From assembly GCF_029968015.1 (NCBI RefSeq), contig NZ_JASCIS010000008.1, forward strand, positions 1 to 64,000: a stretch of 64,000 nt of DNA, given 5' to 3'. The stretch is from Streptomyces luteolus (GTDB lineage Bacteria; Actinomycetota; Actinomycetes; Streptomycetales; Streptomycetaceae). The position numbers were made by a program, and so were the translations under genes. The notes below the pieces were generated by a model. The model was not told the origin of the DNA, did not search any database, and worked only from the letters and a program-made list of their open reading frames with translations. Positions 36,181-45,512 of the stretch are shown here, piece after piece (the first letter of the stretch is position 1; each line of letters starts with the position of its first letter).

Positions 36181-37179
36181 TCACATCTTCGCGATGATGT
36201 CGACCGAGAAGACCAGCGTCGAGTTGGCGGGAATACCCTGCTGCTCCTTGTCGCCGTACCCCAGGTCCGGCGGCACCACGATGAGCACCCGGCTGCCGAC
36301 CTTCTTGCCCGTCAGCCCCTGCGACCAGCCCTTGACGACCCCCGCCAGCTGGAACTGCGCGAGCTGCGAGCGCTTGTACGTGGAGTCGAACTCCTTGCCG
36401 CCGTCCCACAGCACGCCCTTGTACTGCACGAGCACGGTGTCCGAGGCCTTCAGCGCCGCGCCGTCGCCCTCGATCACATAGTTCGACACGAGCTTCTTCG
36501 GGGCGTCCTTCTTCGGCACGTCGAGGGACGGCGCCTTGCCGTCGGTGTTCGTGCCCACCTTCGGCAGGTCGATGTTGTCCTGCGCGACGTCCTTGCCCTT
36601 CGCGGAGCTCTTCGCACCGAACGAACCCACGATGTCCACGACGAAGACCAGGGTGTCGGTGCCCTTGATGCCCGCCTGCTCGTTGCCCTGCTCGCCGTAC
36701 CCGAGCGCCGGCGGAATGCCCAGCTCGACGCGGCTGCCCACCTTCTTGCCGACCAGACCCTGGTCCCAGCCCGGAATGACCTGGCCGACACCGATCGGGA
36801 AGATCGCCGGCGTACCGCGGTCGTAGGAGTTGTCGAAGACCTTCGCCGAGGTCCAGATCTGCCCCAGATAGTCGGCCTGCAGATAGTCACCCTTGGCGAC
36901 CTCCGCGTCCTTGCCCTCGATCAGCACCTTCACCGCGAGGTCCTTCGACGGATCGCCCGAACCCTTCGCGACCGTCGGCTTCGTACCGAACTTGTCGCCC
37001 TTGGTGATCCGGGGCAGCGGCCCGTCCACGATCTTCGCGGCGTCCGCCGAGTTGGAAGCACCGTCCGTGGCCTTTGACTTGGACTTGTCGGCCTTGTCGT
37101 CGCCGCAGCCGGCGAGCGTCAACAGTCCGGCGGGAACGGCGAGAAGCAGCGAGCGTCGGCGCACTGGGGGCCTCATCAT
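36181..37179 (-). CDS. FKBP-type peptidyl-prolyl isomerase lipoprotein, two domains
   Basis: 332 aa. Lipobox LTLAGCGDD after a basic start, then two FKBP domains in tandem (about 65-190 and 205-332): GQVIPGWDQGLVGKKVGSRV with ALGYGEQG in the first, and GVVKGWSQGLTGKKVGSRV with DLGYGDKEQQG in the second. The first domain has the less canonical substrate side. Extracytoplasmic folding helper, probably for secreted proteins. ATG ATG start; the second is possible. Confidence 0.93.
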   Translation of the reverse strand: MMRPPVRRRSLLLAVPAGLLTLAGCGDDKADKSKSKATDGASNSADAAKIVDGPLPRITKGDKFGTKPTVAKGSGDPSKDLAVKVLIEGKDAEVAKGDYLQADYLGQIWTSAKVFDNSYDRGTPAIFPIGVGQVIPGWDQGLVGKKVGSRVELGIPPALGYGEQGNEQAGIKGTDTLVFVVDIVGSFGAKSSAKGKDVAQDNIDLPKVGTNTDGKAPSLDVPKKDAPKKLVSNYVIEGDGAALKASDTVLVQYKGVLWDGGKEFDSTYKRSQLAQFQLAGVVKGWSQGLTGKKVGSRVLIVVPPDLGYGDKEQQGIPANSTLVFSVDIIAKM

Positions 37180-37223
37180 CGATAGATCTGGTGTGGGGTG
37201 CGCGCAACTCTACGACGTGAGAA

Positions 37224-37252
37224 GGGCGCCGTACGAGAAACGTACGGCGCCC
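37224..37252 (-). terminator. Hairpin upstream of FKBP lipoprotein, downstream of pafA
   Basis: GGGCGCCGTACG and its complement around the loop AGAAA. It lies after the pafA stop (37300) on the minus strand and should end the pafA transcript. Confidence 0.82.
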
Positions 37253-37299
37253 CGCGTTGCGTTCCCGGCCTGATGAGCCCCCGGAACAGCCGCGATTCA

Positions 37300-38661
37300 T
37301 CACATTCCGGCGATCAGCTTCTCCACCCGGTCGTCCACCGAACGGAACGGGTCCTTGCACAACACCGTGCGCTGCGCCTGATCGTTGAGCTTCAGATGCA
37401 CCCAGTCCACCGTGAAGTCCCGCCGCTGCTCCTGCGCCCGGCGAATGAAATCACCGCGCAGCCGCGCCCTGGTGGTCTGCGGAGGCACCGACTTGCCCTC
37501 GAAGATCTTCAAGTCGTTGCAGATACGCGCCGCTTGCCCCTTCTTCTCCAGCAGGTAGTACAACCCGCGACGCCGGTGGATGTCGTGGTAGGCGAGGTCT
37601 ATCTGCGCGACCCGCGGATGCGACATGGTCATGTTGTGCTTGGCGCGGTACCGCTCGATGAGCTTGTACTTCATGACCCAGTCGATCTCGGTGTCGATCT
37701 TGTCCAGGTCCTCCTGCTCGATCGCGTCGAGCGTACGGCCCCACAGCTCCAGGACCCGCTCCACGGTGCCCGTACGAATACCGCGGCGCTCGCAGAAGTC
37801 CACGGCCTTCTCGTAGTACTCGCGCTGCACTTCAAGGGCCGAGGCCTCCCGGCCGCTGGCCAGCCGCACCTTGCGGCGCCCCGTGGTGTCGTGGCTGACC
37901 TCGCGGATGGCCCGGATCGGGTTCTCCAGGGTCAGGTCCCGCATCACCGTGCCCGCCTCGATCATGCGGAGCACCAGGTCGGTCGCGCCGACCTTCAACA
38001 GCATCGTGGTCTCCGACATGTTGGAGTCGCCGACGATGACATGCAGGCGCCGATAACGCTCGGCGTCCGCGTGCGGCTCGTCCCGGGTGTTGATGATCGG
38101 GCGGGAACGCGTCGTCGCGGAACTGACGCCCTCCCAGATGTGCTCGGCACGCTGACTCACGCAGTACACCGCACCGCGCGGCGTCTGCAGCACCTTGCCC
38201 GCCCCGCACAGCAACTGCCGCGTGACGAGGAACGGAATGAGAATGTCGGCAAGCCGGGAGAACTCCCCGTGCCTGGCCACCAGATAGTTCTCGTGGCAGC
38301 CGTAGGAGTTGCCCGCGGAATCGGTGTTGTTCTTGAACAGATAGACGTCGCCCGCGATTCCTTCCTCGTGCAGGCGACGCTCGGCGTCGACGAGCAGGCC
38401 CTCGAGAATGCGCTCGCCCGCCTTGTCGTGGGTGACCAGCTCGGTCACGTTGTCACATTCGGGCGTTGCATATTCCGGATGTGAACCCACGTCGAGATAC
38501 AGGCGGGCGCCGTTCCGCAGGAAGACATTGCTGCTGCGGCCCCATGACACGACTCGGCGGAAGAGGTAGCGCGCCACTTCGTCAGGCGACAGACGGCGCT
38601 GTCCCCTGAACGTGCACGTGACGCCGTACTCGTTCTCCAGCCCGAAAATGCGGCGGTCCAT
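37300..38661 (-). CDS. pafA: Pup-protein ligase PafA
   Basis: 453 aa, glutamine-synthetase-like ligase that joins the C-terminal Glu of Pup to lysines of target proteins. Diagnostic [15 protein letters not shown] start, [20 protein letters not shown] with the catalytic Asp, [17 protein letters not shown] and [19 protein letters not shown]. Close length and pattern to known PafA. Upstream the divergent or same-strand MFS gene is only 9 nt away (38671), so pafA may be read through from it; in related species pafA is part of this neighbourhood but not directly beside pup. Confidence 0.97.
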   Translation of the reverse strand: MDRRIFGLENEYGVTCTFRGQRRLSPDEVARYLFRRVVSWGRSSNVFLRNGARLYLDVGSHPEYATPECDNVTELVTHDKAGERILEGLLVDAERRLHEEGIAGDVYLFKNNTDSAGNSYGCHENYLVARHGEFSRLADILIPFLVTRQLLCGAGKVLQTPRGAVYCVSQRAEHIWEGVSSATTRSRPIINTRDEPHADAERYRRLHVIVGDSNMSETTMLLKVGATDLVLRMIEAGTVMRDLTLENPIRAIREVSHDTTGRRKVRLASGREASALEVQREYYEKAVDFCERRGIRTGTVERVLELWGRTLDAIEQEDLDKIDTEIDWVMKYKLIERYRAKHNMTMSHPRVAQIDLAYHDIHRRRGLYYLLEKKGQAARICNDLKIFEGKSVPPQTTRARLRGDFIRRAQEQRRDFTVDWVHLKLNDQAQRTVLCKDPFRSVDDRVEKLIAGM

Positions 38662-38670
38662 GACTGAACA

Positions 38671-39930
38671 TTACGCCTGATGCCCCGCACTGAAACCGGG
38701 TTCGACCGCTCCGTTTCGATCACTTTCCGCCGAGCCCGCGACATGCCCGCCGCCCACGGGAGCGGAGAGCACCCGAACCGTGCCGAGGAGCACAAGCAGC
38801 GCGGCCACCCCACCGGCACCCGCCACGGCGAACCCCCACGCCGTGCCACCGCCCTCGATCGCCGGTCCCGCAACGCCCGTTCCCACCGCGGCACCCACAC
38901 CGAACGTCGTCACCAGCCACGAGAACGCCTCCGTCACCGTGCCCCGCGGAGCGTGCCGGTCCACCACGATGAACGCACACGCCAACGACGGCGCCAGGAA
39001 CACCCCGGCGACCGCGGCCAGTACACACATCGGCAGCACACCCGGAGTCAGCGTCAACGGCAGATAGCCCAACGCCAACAGACCCACCAGCACCCGCAAC
39101 CGGCGCTCCGGCACCCCCGCCCACTGCCGCGCCCCATACACCACACCGCCGAGCAGCGCACCCAGACCCAGCGCCGCCATCAGCCAGCCGTACACCGACT
39201 CCTGGCCCGCGTCGTCCGCGTACGCCACACCCGCCACCGTGATCGAGCCAAGCGCGAGCCCCACAAAGAAGAACGAACCGAGCAGCGCCAGCAGCCCCGG
39301 CGAACGCAACGCCCCCAGCCAGTGCGCCTCCCGCGGCGCCGACCGCCACTTCCGCGACGGCTCCGACACCACCACCGACAGCGCCCCGAGCACCCCGATC
39401 ACATTGATGACGAGCAACGCCGCCCCCGGCGACCACAGCGCCACCAGCAACGTCACCAGCAACGGCCCCACAGTGAACATGACTTCCTGCGCCACCGCGT
39501 CCAACGCGTACGCCGCGTGCACCTTGTCCGCCCGCCCGAGCACACTCGGCCACAACGCCCGCAGGCCGCCCTCCAGCGGCGGCGTGAACAGACCGGCCAC
39601 ACCCACCGCCGCGTACGCGAGCGGCAGCGAACCGATCCCCACGAACGCGAACGCGGCCATGCCGAGCGCCGACAGCACCGCCGCGGGCAGCATCACCCGC
39701 GCCTGGCCCCGCAGGTCGACCGCACGGCCGAGCAGCGGCTGCCCTACGGCCGTGGCGAGCCCGTACACCGCCGCCAGCGCCCCCGCGAGCGTGTAGCTGC
39801 CGCCCTCCGCGCGCGTGAACAGGACGATCGCGATGTGCCCCGTCGCGTTCGGCAGCCGGCCCACGAGCGTGCCGCTGAGCAGCCGCGCCGCATGCCGGGT
39901 CCGCAACAGCTCCACGTATCCCGCGGCCAT
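38671..39930 (-). CDS. MFS transporter
   Basis: 419 aa with about 12 helices. N-terminal half has GTLVGRLPNATGHIAIVLFT and the loop GRAVDLRGQARVM in the place of the MFS motif A; the second half has GVVYGARQWAGVPERRLRVL. Likely drug or metabolite exporter, substrate unknown. Divergent from a LacI-type regulator with a short palindrome in between, and 9 nt upstream of pafA. ATG 39930 is preceded by AGGGGGCAGGAC. Confidence 0.88.
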   Translation of the reverse strand: MAAGYVELLRTRHAARLLSGTLVGRLPNATGHIAIVLFTRAEGGSYTLAGALAAVYGLATAVGQPLLGRAVDLRGQARVMLPAAVLSALGMAAFAFVGIGSLPLAYAAVGVAGLFTPPLEGGLRALWPSVLGRADKVHAAYALDAVAQEVMFTVGPLLVTLLVALWSPGAALLVINVIGVLGALSVVVSEPSRKWRSAPREAHWLGALRSPGLLALLGSFFFVGLALGSITVAGVAYADDAGQESVYGWLMAALGLGALLGGVVYGARQWAGVPERRLRVLVGLLALGYLPLTLTPGVLPMCVLAAVAGVFLAPSLACAFIVVDRHAPRGTVTEAFSWLVTTFGVGAAVGTGVAGPAIEGGGTAWGFAVAGAGGVAALLVLLGTVRVLSAPVGGGHVAGSAESDRNGAVEPGFSAGHQA

Positions 39931-39951
39931 GTCCTGCCCCCTGGAAGTTTT

Positions 39952-39962
39952 ACGTATAACGT
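39952..39962. promoter_or_regulatory. Candidate LacI-family operator
   Basis: ACGTATAACGT is an 11-bp inverted repeat (ACGT-ATA-ACGT) in the 121-nt gap between divergent MFS and LacI-type genes. Related TACGTA follows at about 39970. Position is right for autoregulation, though the site is short for this family. Confidence 0.4.
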
Positions 39963-40051
39963 CGCTCCATACGTACCATGAGCGCGAACCCCCGGTCCAC
40001 CCCACGCAGACCGCCCCGCCCCGCGCACACGCCACCAGAACGGAGCCCGAC

Positions 40052-41056
40052 GTGGCACGGCCCACCAGCAAGGACGTCGCCAAGGCCGCCGGAGTCTCCC
40101 AGGCCGCCGTCTCCCTCGTACTCGGCGACAAATGGCGCGGCCGCGTCTCCGAGACCACAGCCGACCGCGTCCGCGACGCCGCCCGCCGACTCGGCTACCG
40201 CCCCAACCTCGCCGCCCGCAACCTCCGCCTCGGCCGCACCCGCACCGCCCTCCTCGTCGTCCCCGCCCTCACCAACGACTTCTTCGCCCGCGTCTACACC
40301 GGCGCCGCCCGCAAAGCCACCGAACACGACTTCGGAGTCGTCCTCTACCCCTCCCCCGAAGGCACCGGCCCCGCCAAAGACCCCTTCGCCTCCGCCCGCG
40401 CCGCCCTCGACGGCGTCATCGCCTCCTCCATGGCCGCCCACGCCCTCACCGCACTCCGCGGCGCCGACCTCCCCCTCGTCATGCTCGACAGCGACCCCAC
40501 CGACCCCACCGCGGGCGCCCACGTCAACCTCGACGTCGCCGACGGCATGCGCCAGATCACCGAACACCTCCTCACCCTCGGCCACCGCCACTTCCTCCAC
40601 CTCGCCGCCGACATCGACTCCTGGACCTTCGCCGCCCGCGCCCAAGCCATCGCCGCCACCCTCCGCACCGCCCCCCACACCACCCTCCGCACCGCCCACG
40701 CCCCCCTCTCCGCCGCCTACGCCCGCGCCGCCGCCACCTCGGCCCTCGCCGCCCCCGGCCCCCGCCCCACCGCCGTCATCTGCGACGGCGACATGATCGC
40801 CGCCGGCGCCTGCAAAGCCGCCCGCCGCATGGGCCTCCACGTCCCCCAGGACCTCTCCGTCACCGGCTTCGACGACCTCGCCCTCGCCACCGCCGTCGAC
40901 CCCGAACTCACCACCGTCCACCTCCCCGCCGAACGCGTCGGCGAACGCGGCATGGAAGCCCTCACCGCCCTCCTCGAAGGCCACACACCCCAGAGCGGCG
41001 CCCTCCCCACCCAACTCGTCGTCCGCGACTCCACCGCCCCACCACCACCCGCCTGA
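40052..41056 (+). CDS. LacI family transcriptional regulator
   Basis: 334 aa. HTH and hinge: TSKDVAKAAGVSQAAVSLVL, RRLGYRPNLAARNLRLGRT; periplasmic-binding-like core with CDGDMIAAGACKAARRMGL and SVTGFDDLALATAVDPELT. Third codon positions are almost all C, more extreme than neighbours. GTG start. Divergent from the MFS gene, which it probably controls. Followed by a hairpin (41068-41113) before the convergent prcA. Confidence 0.92.
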   Translation: MARPTSKDVAKAAGVSQAAVSLVLGDKWRGRVSETTADRVRDAARRLGYRPNLAARNLRLGRTRTALLVVPALTNDFFARVYTGAARKATEHDFGVVLYPSPEGTGPAKDPFASARAALDGVIASSMAAHALTALRGADLPLVMLDSDPTDPTAGAHVNLDVADGMRQITEHLLTLGHRHFLHLAADIDSWTFAARAQAIAATLRTAPHTTLRTAHAPLSAAYARAAATSALAAPGPRPTAVICDGDMIAAGACKAARRMGLHVPQDLSVTGFDDLALATAVDPELTTVHLPAERVGERGMEALTALLEGHTPQSGALPTQLVVRDSTAPPPPA

Positions 41057-41067
41057 AACCCGAAAAC

Positions 41068-41113
41068 GCCCTGCGCCCCGCACCGCTCCGAGAGCGACAC
41101 GGGGCAACAGGGC
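41068..41113. terminator. Hairpin between LacI-type gene and prcA
   Basis: GCCCTG-CCCCG pairs with CGGGG-CAGGGC across a 19-nt loop in the 121-nt convergent gap. Confidence 0.6.
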
Positions 41114-41177
41114 ACGGGGCACGGGGCACACGCCACGACTGGCCGAAACCGGCTGCCGAACGGACCTCCAGGCGGGA

Positions 41178-41933
41178 CTACTCCTCGCCCTCCTCCTCAT
41201 CCGAAGGCGCATCCGTCGGCGCGGACGCCGCACCATCCGCCTCCAGAAGACGCGCCAACTGCCGACCGACGATCCGCTTGAACTTCCGCTGCTGCGGCCG
41301 CGTACGGTCAAGCACCGCAACCTCCAGCCGCTCGGCGGGAATCTCCCGCTCCCCACCGTTCGGCTCCCGCGACAACGCCTGCACAGCCAGCTTCAACGCC
41401 GCGGCAAGACTCATCCCGTCCTCATGCCGCTGATCCAGATAACTGCTGATCTGCTCGGAATTACCACCCACCGCGACCGAACCGTGCTCATCCACGATCG
41501 AGCCGTCGTGCGGCAACCGATAGATCTGGTCACCCTCAGGCGTCTCACCGACCTCGGCAACCACCAACTCCACCTCGTACGGCTTCTCCGCCGCACTGGA
41601 GAAAATGGTGCCCAGAGTCTGCGCATAGACGTTCGCCAGACCACGAGCGGTCACATCGTCCCGGTCGTACGTGTACCCCCGCAGATCGGCATAGCGGACA
41701 CCACCGATCCGCAGATTCTCGTACTCGTTGTACTTACCGGCCGCGGCAAAACCGATCCGGTCATAGATCTCGCTGAACTTGTGCAACGCACGGGACGGGT
41801 TCTCGCCGACGAACACGATGCCATCGGCGTACTGCAGCACAACCAGGCTGCGACCACGGGCAATGCCCTTACGGGCATACTCCGCCCGGTCGGCCATGGC
41901 CTGCTGGGGTGAGACATAGAACGGCGTAGACAC
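41178..41933 (-). CDS. prcA: 20S proteasome subunit alpha
   Basis: 251 aa. Alpha-subunit N-terminus [20 protein letters not shown] (H0 helix) and [20 protein letters not shown]; no catalytic Thr. Forms the outer rings and the gate opened by Arc. GTG start 54 nt after the prcB stop. Acidic C-terminal tail [11 protein letters not shown]. Last gene of the unit prcB-prcA on the minus strand. Confidence 0.97.
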   Translation of the reverse strand: MSTPFYVSPQQAMADRAEYARKGIARGRSLVVLQYADGIVFVGENPSRALHKFSEIYDRIGFAAAGKYNEYENLRIGGVRYADLRGYTYDRDDVTARGLANVYAQTLGTIFSSAAEKPYEVELVVAEVGETPEGDQIYRLPHDGSIVDEHGSVAVGGNSEQISSYLDQRHEDGMSLAAALKLAVQALSREPNGGEREIPAERLEVAVLDRTRPQQRKFKRIVGRQLARLLEADGAASAPTDAPSDEEEGEE

Positions 41934-41987
41934 CGGCTATCCGTCCCTTTCTGTCAGTGGCTGGACGATCACATTTCCGGAACCGGC

Positions 41988-42833
41988 TCAAAGAAGCGCA
42001 GCACGCGGACCATCAGGCTGCTCAAGCCGCCGCTCAAGAACCGAGCGGGCAACCTCCGAAGCCTCGTCATCGCTCAGCCGACGGAAACCCTCGTCAGTGA
42101 TCACAGTGACGATCGGATAGATACGGCGCGCCACATCAGGCCCACCCGTCGCCGAATCGTCGTCCGCCGCGTCGTACAACGCCTGCACGACCAGCGTCGT
42201 CGCCTGCTCCTCGGTCAGATCGTCCTTGTACAGCTTCTTCATCGACCCACGAGCGAAGATCGACCCGGAACCGGTGGCGGCGTACCCCTGCTCCTCGGAA
42301 CGGCCACCCGTCACGTCGTACGAGAAGATGCGGCCCTTCTCGCGATCCAGGTCGTACCCCGCGAAGAGCGGGACCACGGCCAGGCCCTGCATCGCCATGC
42401 CGAGGTTGGAACGGATCATCGTCGAGAGCCTGTTGGCCTTGCCCTCCAGCGAGAGCGTCGCCCCCTCGACCTTCTCGAAATGCTCCAACTCCAGCTGGAA
42501 CAGCTTCACCATCTCCACGGCCAGACCAGCCGTGCCGGCGATACCCACCGCCGAGTGCTCGTCCGCCGGGAAGACCTTCTCGATGTCCCGCTGCGCGATC
42601 ATGTTCCCCATTGTCGCCCGCCGGTCACCGGCGAGCACGACACCTCCCGGGAAGGTCGCGGCGACGATCGTGGTGCCGTGCGGCGCCTCGATCACGCCCT
42701 TCACAGGCGGGAGTTGACGATTGCCCGGCAGCATCTCCGGCTGGTGCTCGGAGAGAAAGTCCACGAACGACGAGGACCCAGGCGTCAGGAAGGCAGCTGG
42801 TAGACGCCCGGTGCTACGAGGATTGGCTTCCAC
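41988..42833 (-). CDS. prcB: 20S proteasome subunit beta
   Basis: 281 aa, starts GTG with AAGGA 5 nt upstream. A 53-residue propeptide ends in EAPHG, and the mature chain begins with catalytic T54 ([20 protein letters not shown]), giving 228 residues. [20 protein letters not shown] and the C-terminal [13 protein letters not shown] are conserved. The coding start overlaps the 3' end of the endonuclease VII-like gene by 49 nt, so translation is linked. Confidence 0.97.
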   Translation of the reverse strand: MEANPRSTGRLPAAFLTPGSSSFVDFLSEHQPEMLPGNRQLPPVKGVIEAPHGTTIVAATFPGGVVLAGDRRATMGNMIAQRDIEKVFPADEHSAVGIAGTAGLAVEMVKLFQLELEHFEKVEGATLSLEGKANRLSTMIRSNLGMAMQGLAVVPLFAGYDLDREKGRIFSYDVTGGRSEEQGYAATGSGSIFARGSMKKLYKDDLTEEQATTLVVQALYDAADDDSATGGPDVARRIYPIVTVITDEGFRRLSDDEASEVARSVLERRLEQPDGPRAALL

Positions 42834-43390
42834 GAGTTTCCTTCCAGATAAGCGGCGGCCCGCCTCATGGCGTCCGGTCGATCCTTGTACTGGCCCAAAC
42901 CTGCGTTGCAGCTGAAGCACAGCACGCCACGGACCCTACCCGTCTCGTGACAGTGATCAACATGTTCTGCAGGAGCCGTGAGACAGATGCAACAGACGCC
43001 CATCTGCTGGGCTTTGAGGTCATCCAACTCACTTGGCGTCAGGCCGTACTTGCGCTTGAAGTAGCTGATCCGGTTCCGCTCCGCACGGCACTCACGGCAG
43101 TAACTCGCCCAACCGTCAGAGGATGTCTTGTTGCGCTCCCACTGCGCGTGCGGTTTCACTTTGCCGCACTGCGGGCAGCGCTTGTGACCTCGCGGCACCG
43201 GGACCTTGGCCCTGACGGCCTTGCCCTGAGCCTCGCGGCGCCGCCGGTAGTGCGCGGCGCTGTACTCCGCCACGCACTCCCGACAGTGCGGCTGCAGCCC
43301 GTCTCGGCGATTCTTGTCCCTGGCGAACGACGCGACCTGAAGCACCCGCTCACACTTGGGGCACCGCTTCTGATCGAGCGAGTCCGACAT
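42785..43390 (-). CDS. Recombination endonuclease VII-like protein
   Basis: 201 aa. N-terminal two zinc ribbons ([10 protein letters not shown] ... [10 protein letters not shown] and [11 protein letters not shown] ... SYCRECRAE) followed by an HNH/endonuclease VII domain ([38 protein letters not shown]). Metal and His residues for cutting are present, so it is probably an active DNA endonuclease. It lies inside the proteasome operon: 5 nt after pup and overlapping prcB by 49 nt. Why a nuclease is fixed there is unknown; selfish insertion or a regulatory role are both possible. Confidence 0.85.
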   Translation of the reverse strand: MSDSLDQKRCPKCERVLQVASFARDKNRRDGLQPHCRECVAEYSAAHYRRRREAQGKAVRAKVPVPRGHKRCPQCGKVKPHAQWERNKTSSDGWASYCRECRAERNRISYFKRKYGLTPSELDDLKAQQMGVCCICLTAPAEHVDHCHETGRVRGVLCFSCNAGLGQYKDRPDAMRRAAAYLEGNSWKPILVAPGVYQLPS

Positions 43391-43395
43391 GTCCG

Positions 43396-43614
43396 TTACT
43401 GTCCGCCTTTTTGCACAAATGACCTCACGAAATCCTCTGCGTTCTCCTCGAGCACATCGTCGATCTCATCCAGCACCGAGTCGACATCGTCGCTCAGCTT
43501 CTCCTGGCGCTCCTTGAGATCCTCCGAGGCCTCGGCATCCTGCGCCTGCTCCTCGACCTCCTCGGTGGAACGCGTCGCCTTCTGCTGTCCGCCGCCAGTG
43601 TCCTTGGTCGCCAT
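43396..43614 (-). CDS. pup: Prokaryotic ubiquitin-like protein Pup
   Basis: 72 aa. Disordered, acidic, ending VRSFVQKGGQ; the C-terminal Gln must be deamidated by Dop before PafA can attach it. MATKDTGGGQQ start and the helix SDDVDSVLDEIDDVLEENAE that binds Arc are typical. ATG 43614; 139 nt after dop on the same strand and 5 nt before the endonuclease VII-like gene. Confidence 0.97.
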   Translation of the reverse strand: MATKDTGGGQQKATRSTEEVEEQAQDAEASEDLKERQEKLSDDVDSVLDEIDDVLEENAEDFVRSFVQKGGQ

Positions 43615-43752
43615 CTGACTCACCCCGCTCGGTGTCGACGTTCGACGTTCTTGATCAGACCCTACGTTCTGGGTCCGACATTGGCCCCGCAGTTCGTTCA
43701 ACGCGCGGGGCCCACCCCAGTGATTCCCAGCTCCCGGGCTTTCAGGCGCCGG

Positions 43753-45264
43753 TCAGCTGCCGGAAAGGACGCGGACGAGCTCTTCGGCCGTCCTGCACCG
43801 GTCGAGCAGCTCCTTGACGTGGTTTCGCGTTCCGCGAAGCGGTTCGAGGGTTGGGACGCGCTGGAGCGAGTCGCGGCCCGGGAGGTCGAAGATGACCGAG
43901 TCCCAGGAGGCCGCGGCGACGTCGTCGGCGTACTGCTCGAGGCAGCGGCCGCGGAAGTAGGCGCGGGTGTCCTCCGGAGGCTTGGTCTCGGCTCGTTCGA
44001 CGGTCGGCTCGTCGAGGAGGCGCTTGATCTTGCCGCGGGCCGCGAGGCGGTTGTAGAGGCCCTTCTCGGGGCGTACGTCGGCGTACTGGAGGTCGACGAG
44101 GTGCAGGCGTGCGGCGTCCCAGTCGAGGTTGTCGCGGCGGCGGTAGCCCTCCATGAGTTCGCGTTTGGCGATCCAGTCCAGCTCGCCGGAGAGGCTCATG
44201 GGGTCGGTCTCGAGGCGGGTGAGGACGTCTTCCCAGCGGGTGAGGACGTCCTTGGTCTGGTCGTCCGCGTCGGCGCCGTAGCGTTCCTCCACGTACTTGC
44301 GGGCGAGTTCGAAGTACTCCATCTGCAGTTGTACGGCGGTGAGGGTGCGGCCGCTGCGGAGGGTGACGAGGTGTTGCAGGGACGGGTCGTGGGAGACCTG
44401 GTGGAGGGTGCGTACGGGCTGGTCGACGGCGAGGTCCACAGCGATGAAGTTGTCCTCGATCATCGACAGGACCAGGGCCGTGGTGCCGAGCTTCAGATAC
44501 GTCGAGATCTCGGAGAGGTTGGCGTCGCCGATGATGACGTGCAGGCGGCGGTATTTCTCGGCGTCGGAGTGGGGCTCGTCGCGGGTGTTGATGATGGGGC
44601 GCTTGAGGGTCGTCTCGAGGCCCACTTCGACTTCGAAGTAGTCGGCGCGCTGGCTGATCTGGAAGCCGTGTTCGTGGCCGTCCTGGCCGATGCCCACGCG
44701 TCCGGCGCCGGTGATGACCTGGCGGGAGATGAAGAAGGGCGTGAGGTGGCGCACGATGTCGGAGAAGGGGGTTTCCCGCTTCATCAGGTAGTTCTCGTGC
44801 GTGCCGTAGGAGGCGCCCTTGTTGTCGGTGTTGTTCTTGTAGAGGTGGATGGGCTGGGCGCCGGGGAGCTGGGCGGCTCGTTCGGCGGCTTCGGCCATGA
44901 TCCGTTCGCCGGCCTTGTCCCAGAGGACGGCGTCGTACGGGTTGGTGACTTCGGGGGCGCTGTATTCGGGGTGTGCGTGGTCGACGTAGAGGCGGGCGCC
45001 GTTGGTGAGGATGACGTTGGCGAGGCCGATGTCCTCGTCGGTGAGCTGGCTGGAGTCGGCGGCCTCGCGGGCGAGGTCGAAGCCTCGGGCGTCCCGCAGG
45101 GGGTTTTCTTCCTCGAAGTCCCAGCGGGCCCGGCGGGCCCGGTGCATCGCCGCCGCGTAGGCGTTGACGATCTGGGACGAGGTGAGCATGGCATTGGCGT
45201 TGGGGTGGCCGGGGACGGAGATCCCGTACTCCGTCTCGATGCCCATTACTCGCCGTACGGTCAT
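43753..45264 (-). CDS. dop: Pup deamidase/depupylase Dop
   Basis: 503 aa. Start [20 protein letters not shown], the catalytic [20 protein letters not shown] (Asp) and [20 protein letters not shown] distinguish it from PafA, and the Dop loop ([20 protein letters not shown]) is present. It converts Pup-Gln to Pup-Glu and removes Pup from substrates. AAGGAGGGCCGC site before the ATG. Downstream of arc by 248 nt with a terminator hairpin between, so dop-pup-nuclease-prcB-prcA may be its own unit. Confidence 0.97.
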   Translation of the reverse strand: MTVRRVMGIETEYGISVPGHPNANAMLTSSQIVNAYAAAMHRARRARWDFEEENPLRDARGFDLAREAADSSQLTDEDIGLANVILTNGARLYVDHAHPEYSAPEVTNPYDAVLWDKAGERIMAEAAERAAQLPGAQPIHLYKNNTDNKGASYGTHENYLMKRETPFSDIVRHLTPFFISRQVITGAGRVGIGQDGHEHGFQISQRADYFEVEVGLETTLKRPIINTRDEPHSDAEKYRRLHVIIGDANLSEISTYLKLGTTALVLSMIEDNFIAVDLAVDQPVRTLHQVSHDPSLQHLVTLRSGRTLTAVQLQMEYFELARKYVEERYGADADDQTKDVLTRWEDVLTRLETDPMSLSGELDWIAKRELMEGYRRRDNLDWDAARLHLVDLQYADVRPEKGLYNRLAARGKIKRLLDEPTVERAETKPPEDTRAYFRGRCLEQYADDVAAASWDSVIFDLPGRDSLQRVPTLEPLRGTRNHVKELLDRCRTAEELVRVLSGS

Positions 45265-45469
45265 GCGGCCCTCCTTGCCCGGCGGCGTTCCCCGGTGGGA
45301 ACGGCGCTCAAGTACCGCTGGTTCTCCTGTGCGTGTGCGGTGCCCGTCCCCGCACTGCGCTTGTCGGCGGTACGGAAGAGCCTAGAACGCCTTTGCGCTG
45401 GTGGGGAGATCAATTCGGTCATTGCTGTGGCTCGGTGTGTGTTCCGCGTGTGTTCCCCGGAAAACAGTC

Positions 45470-45503
45470 GGCTGCGGGTACCCCGTGATGGGCACCCGCA
45501 GCC
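45470..45503 (-). terminator. Terminator after arc
   Basis: GGCTGCGGGT pairs with ACCCGCAGCC, 10-bp arms, followed on the minus strand by GACTGTTTTCC. It sits 9 nt past the arc stop. The remaining 200 nt up to dop hold its probable promoter; no clear operator is seen. Confidence 0.88.
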
Positions 45504-45512
45504 GCCCTGTTT

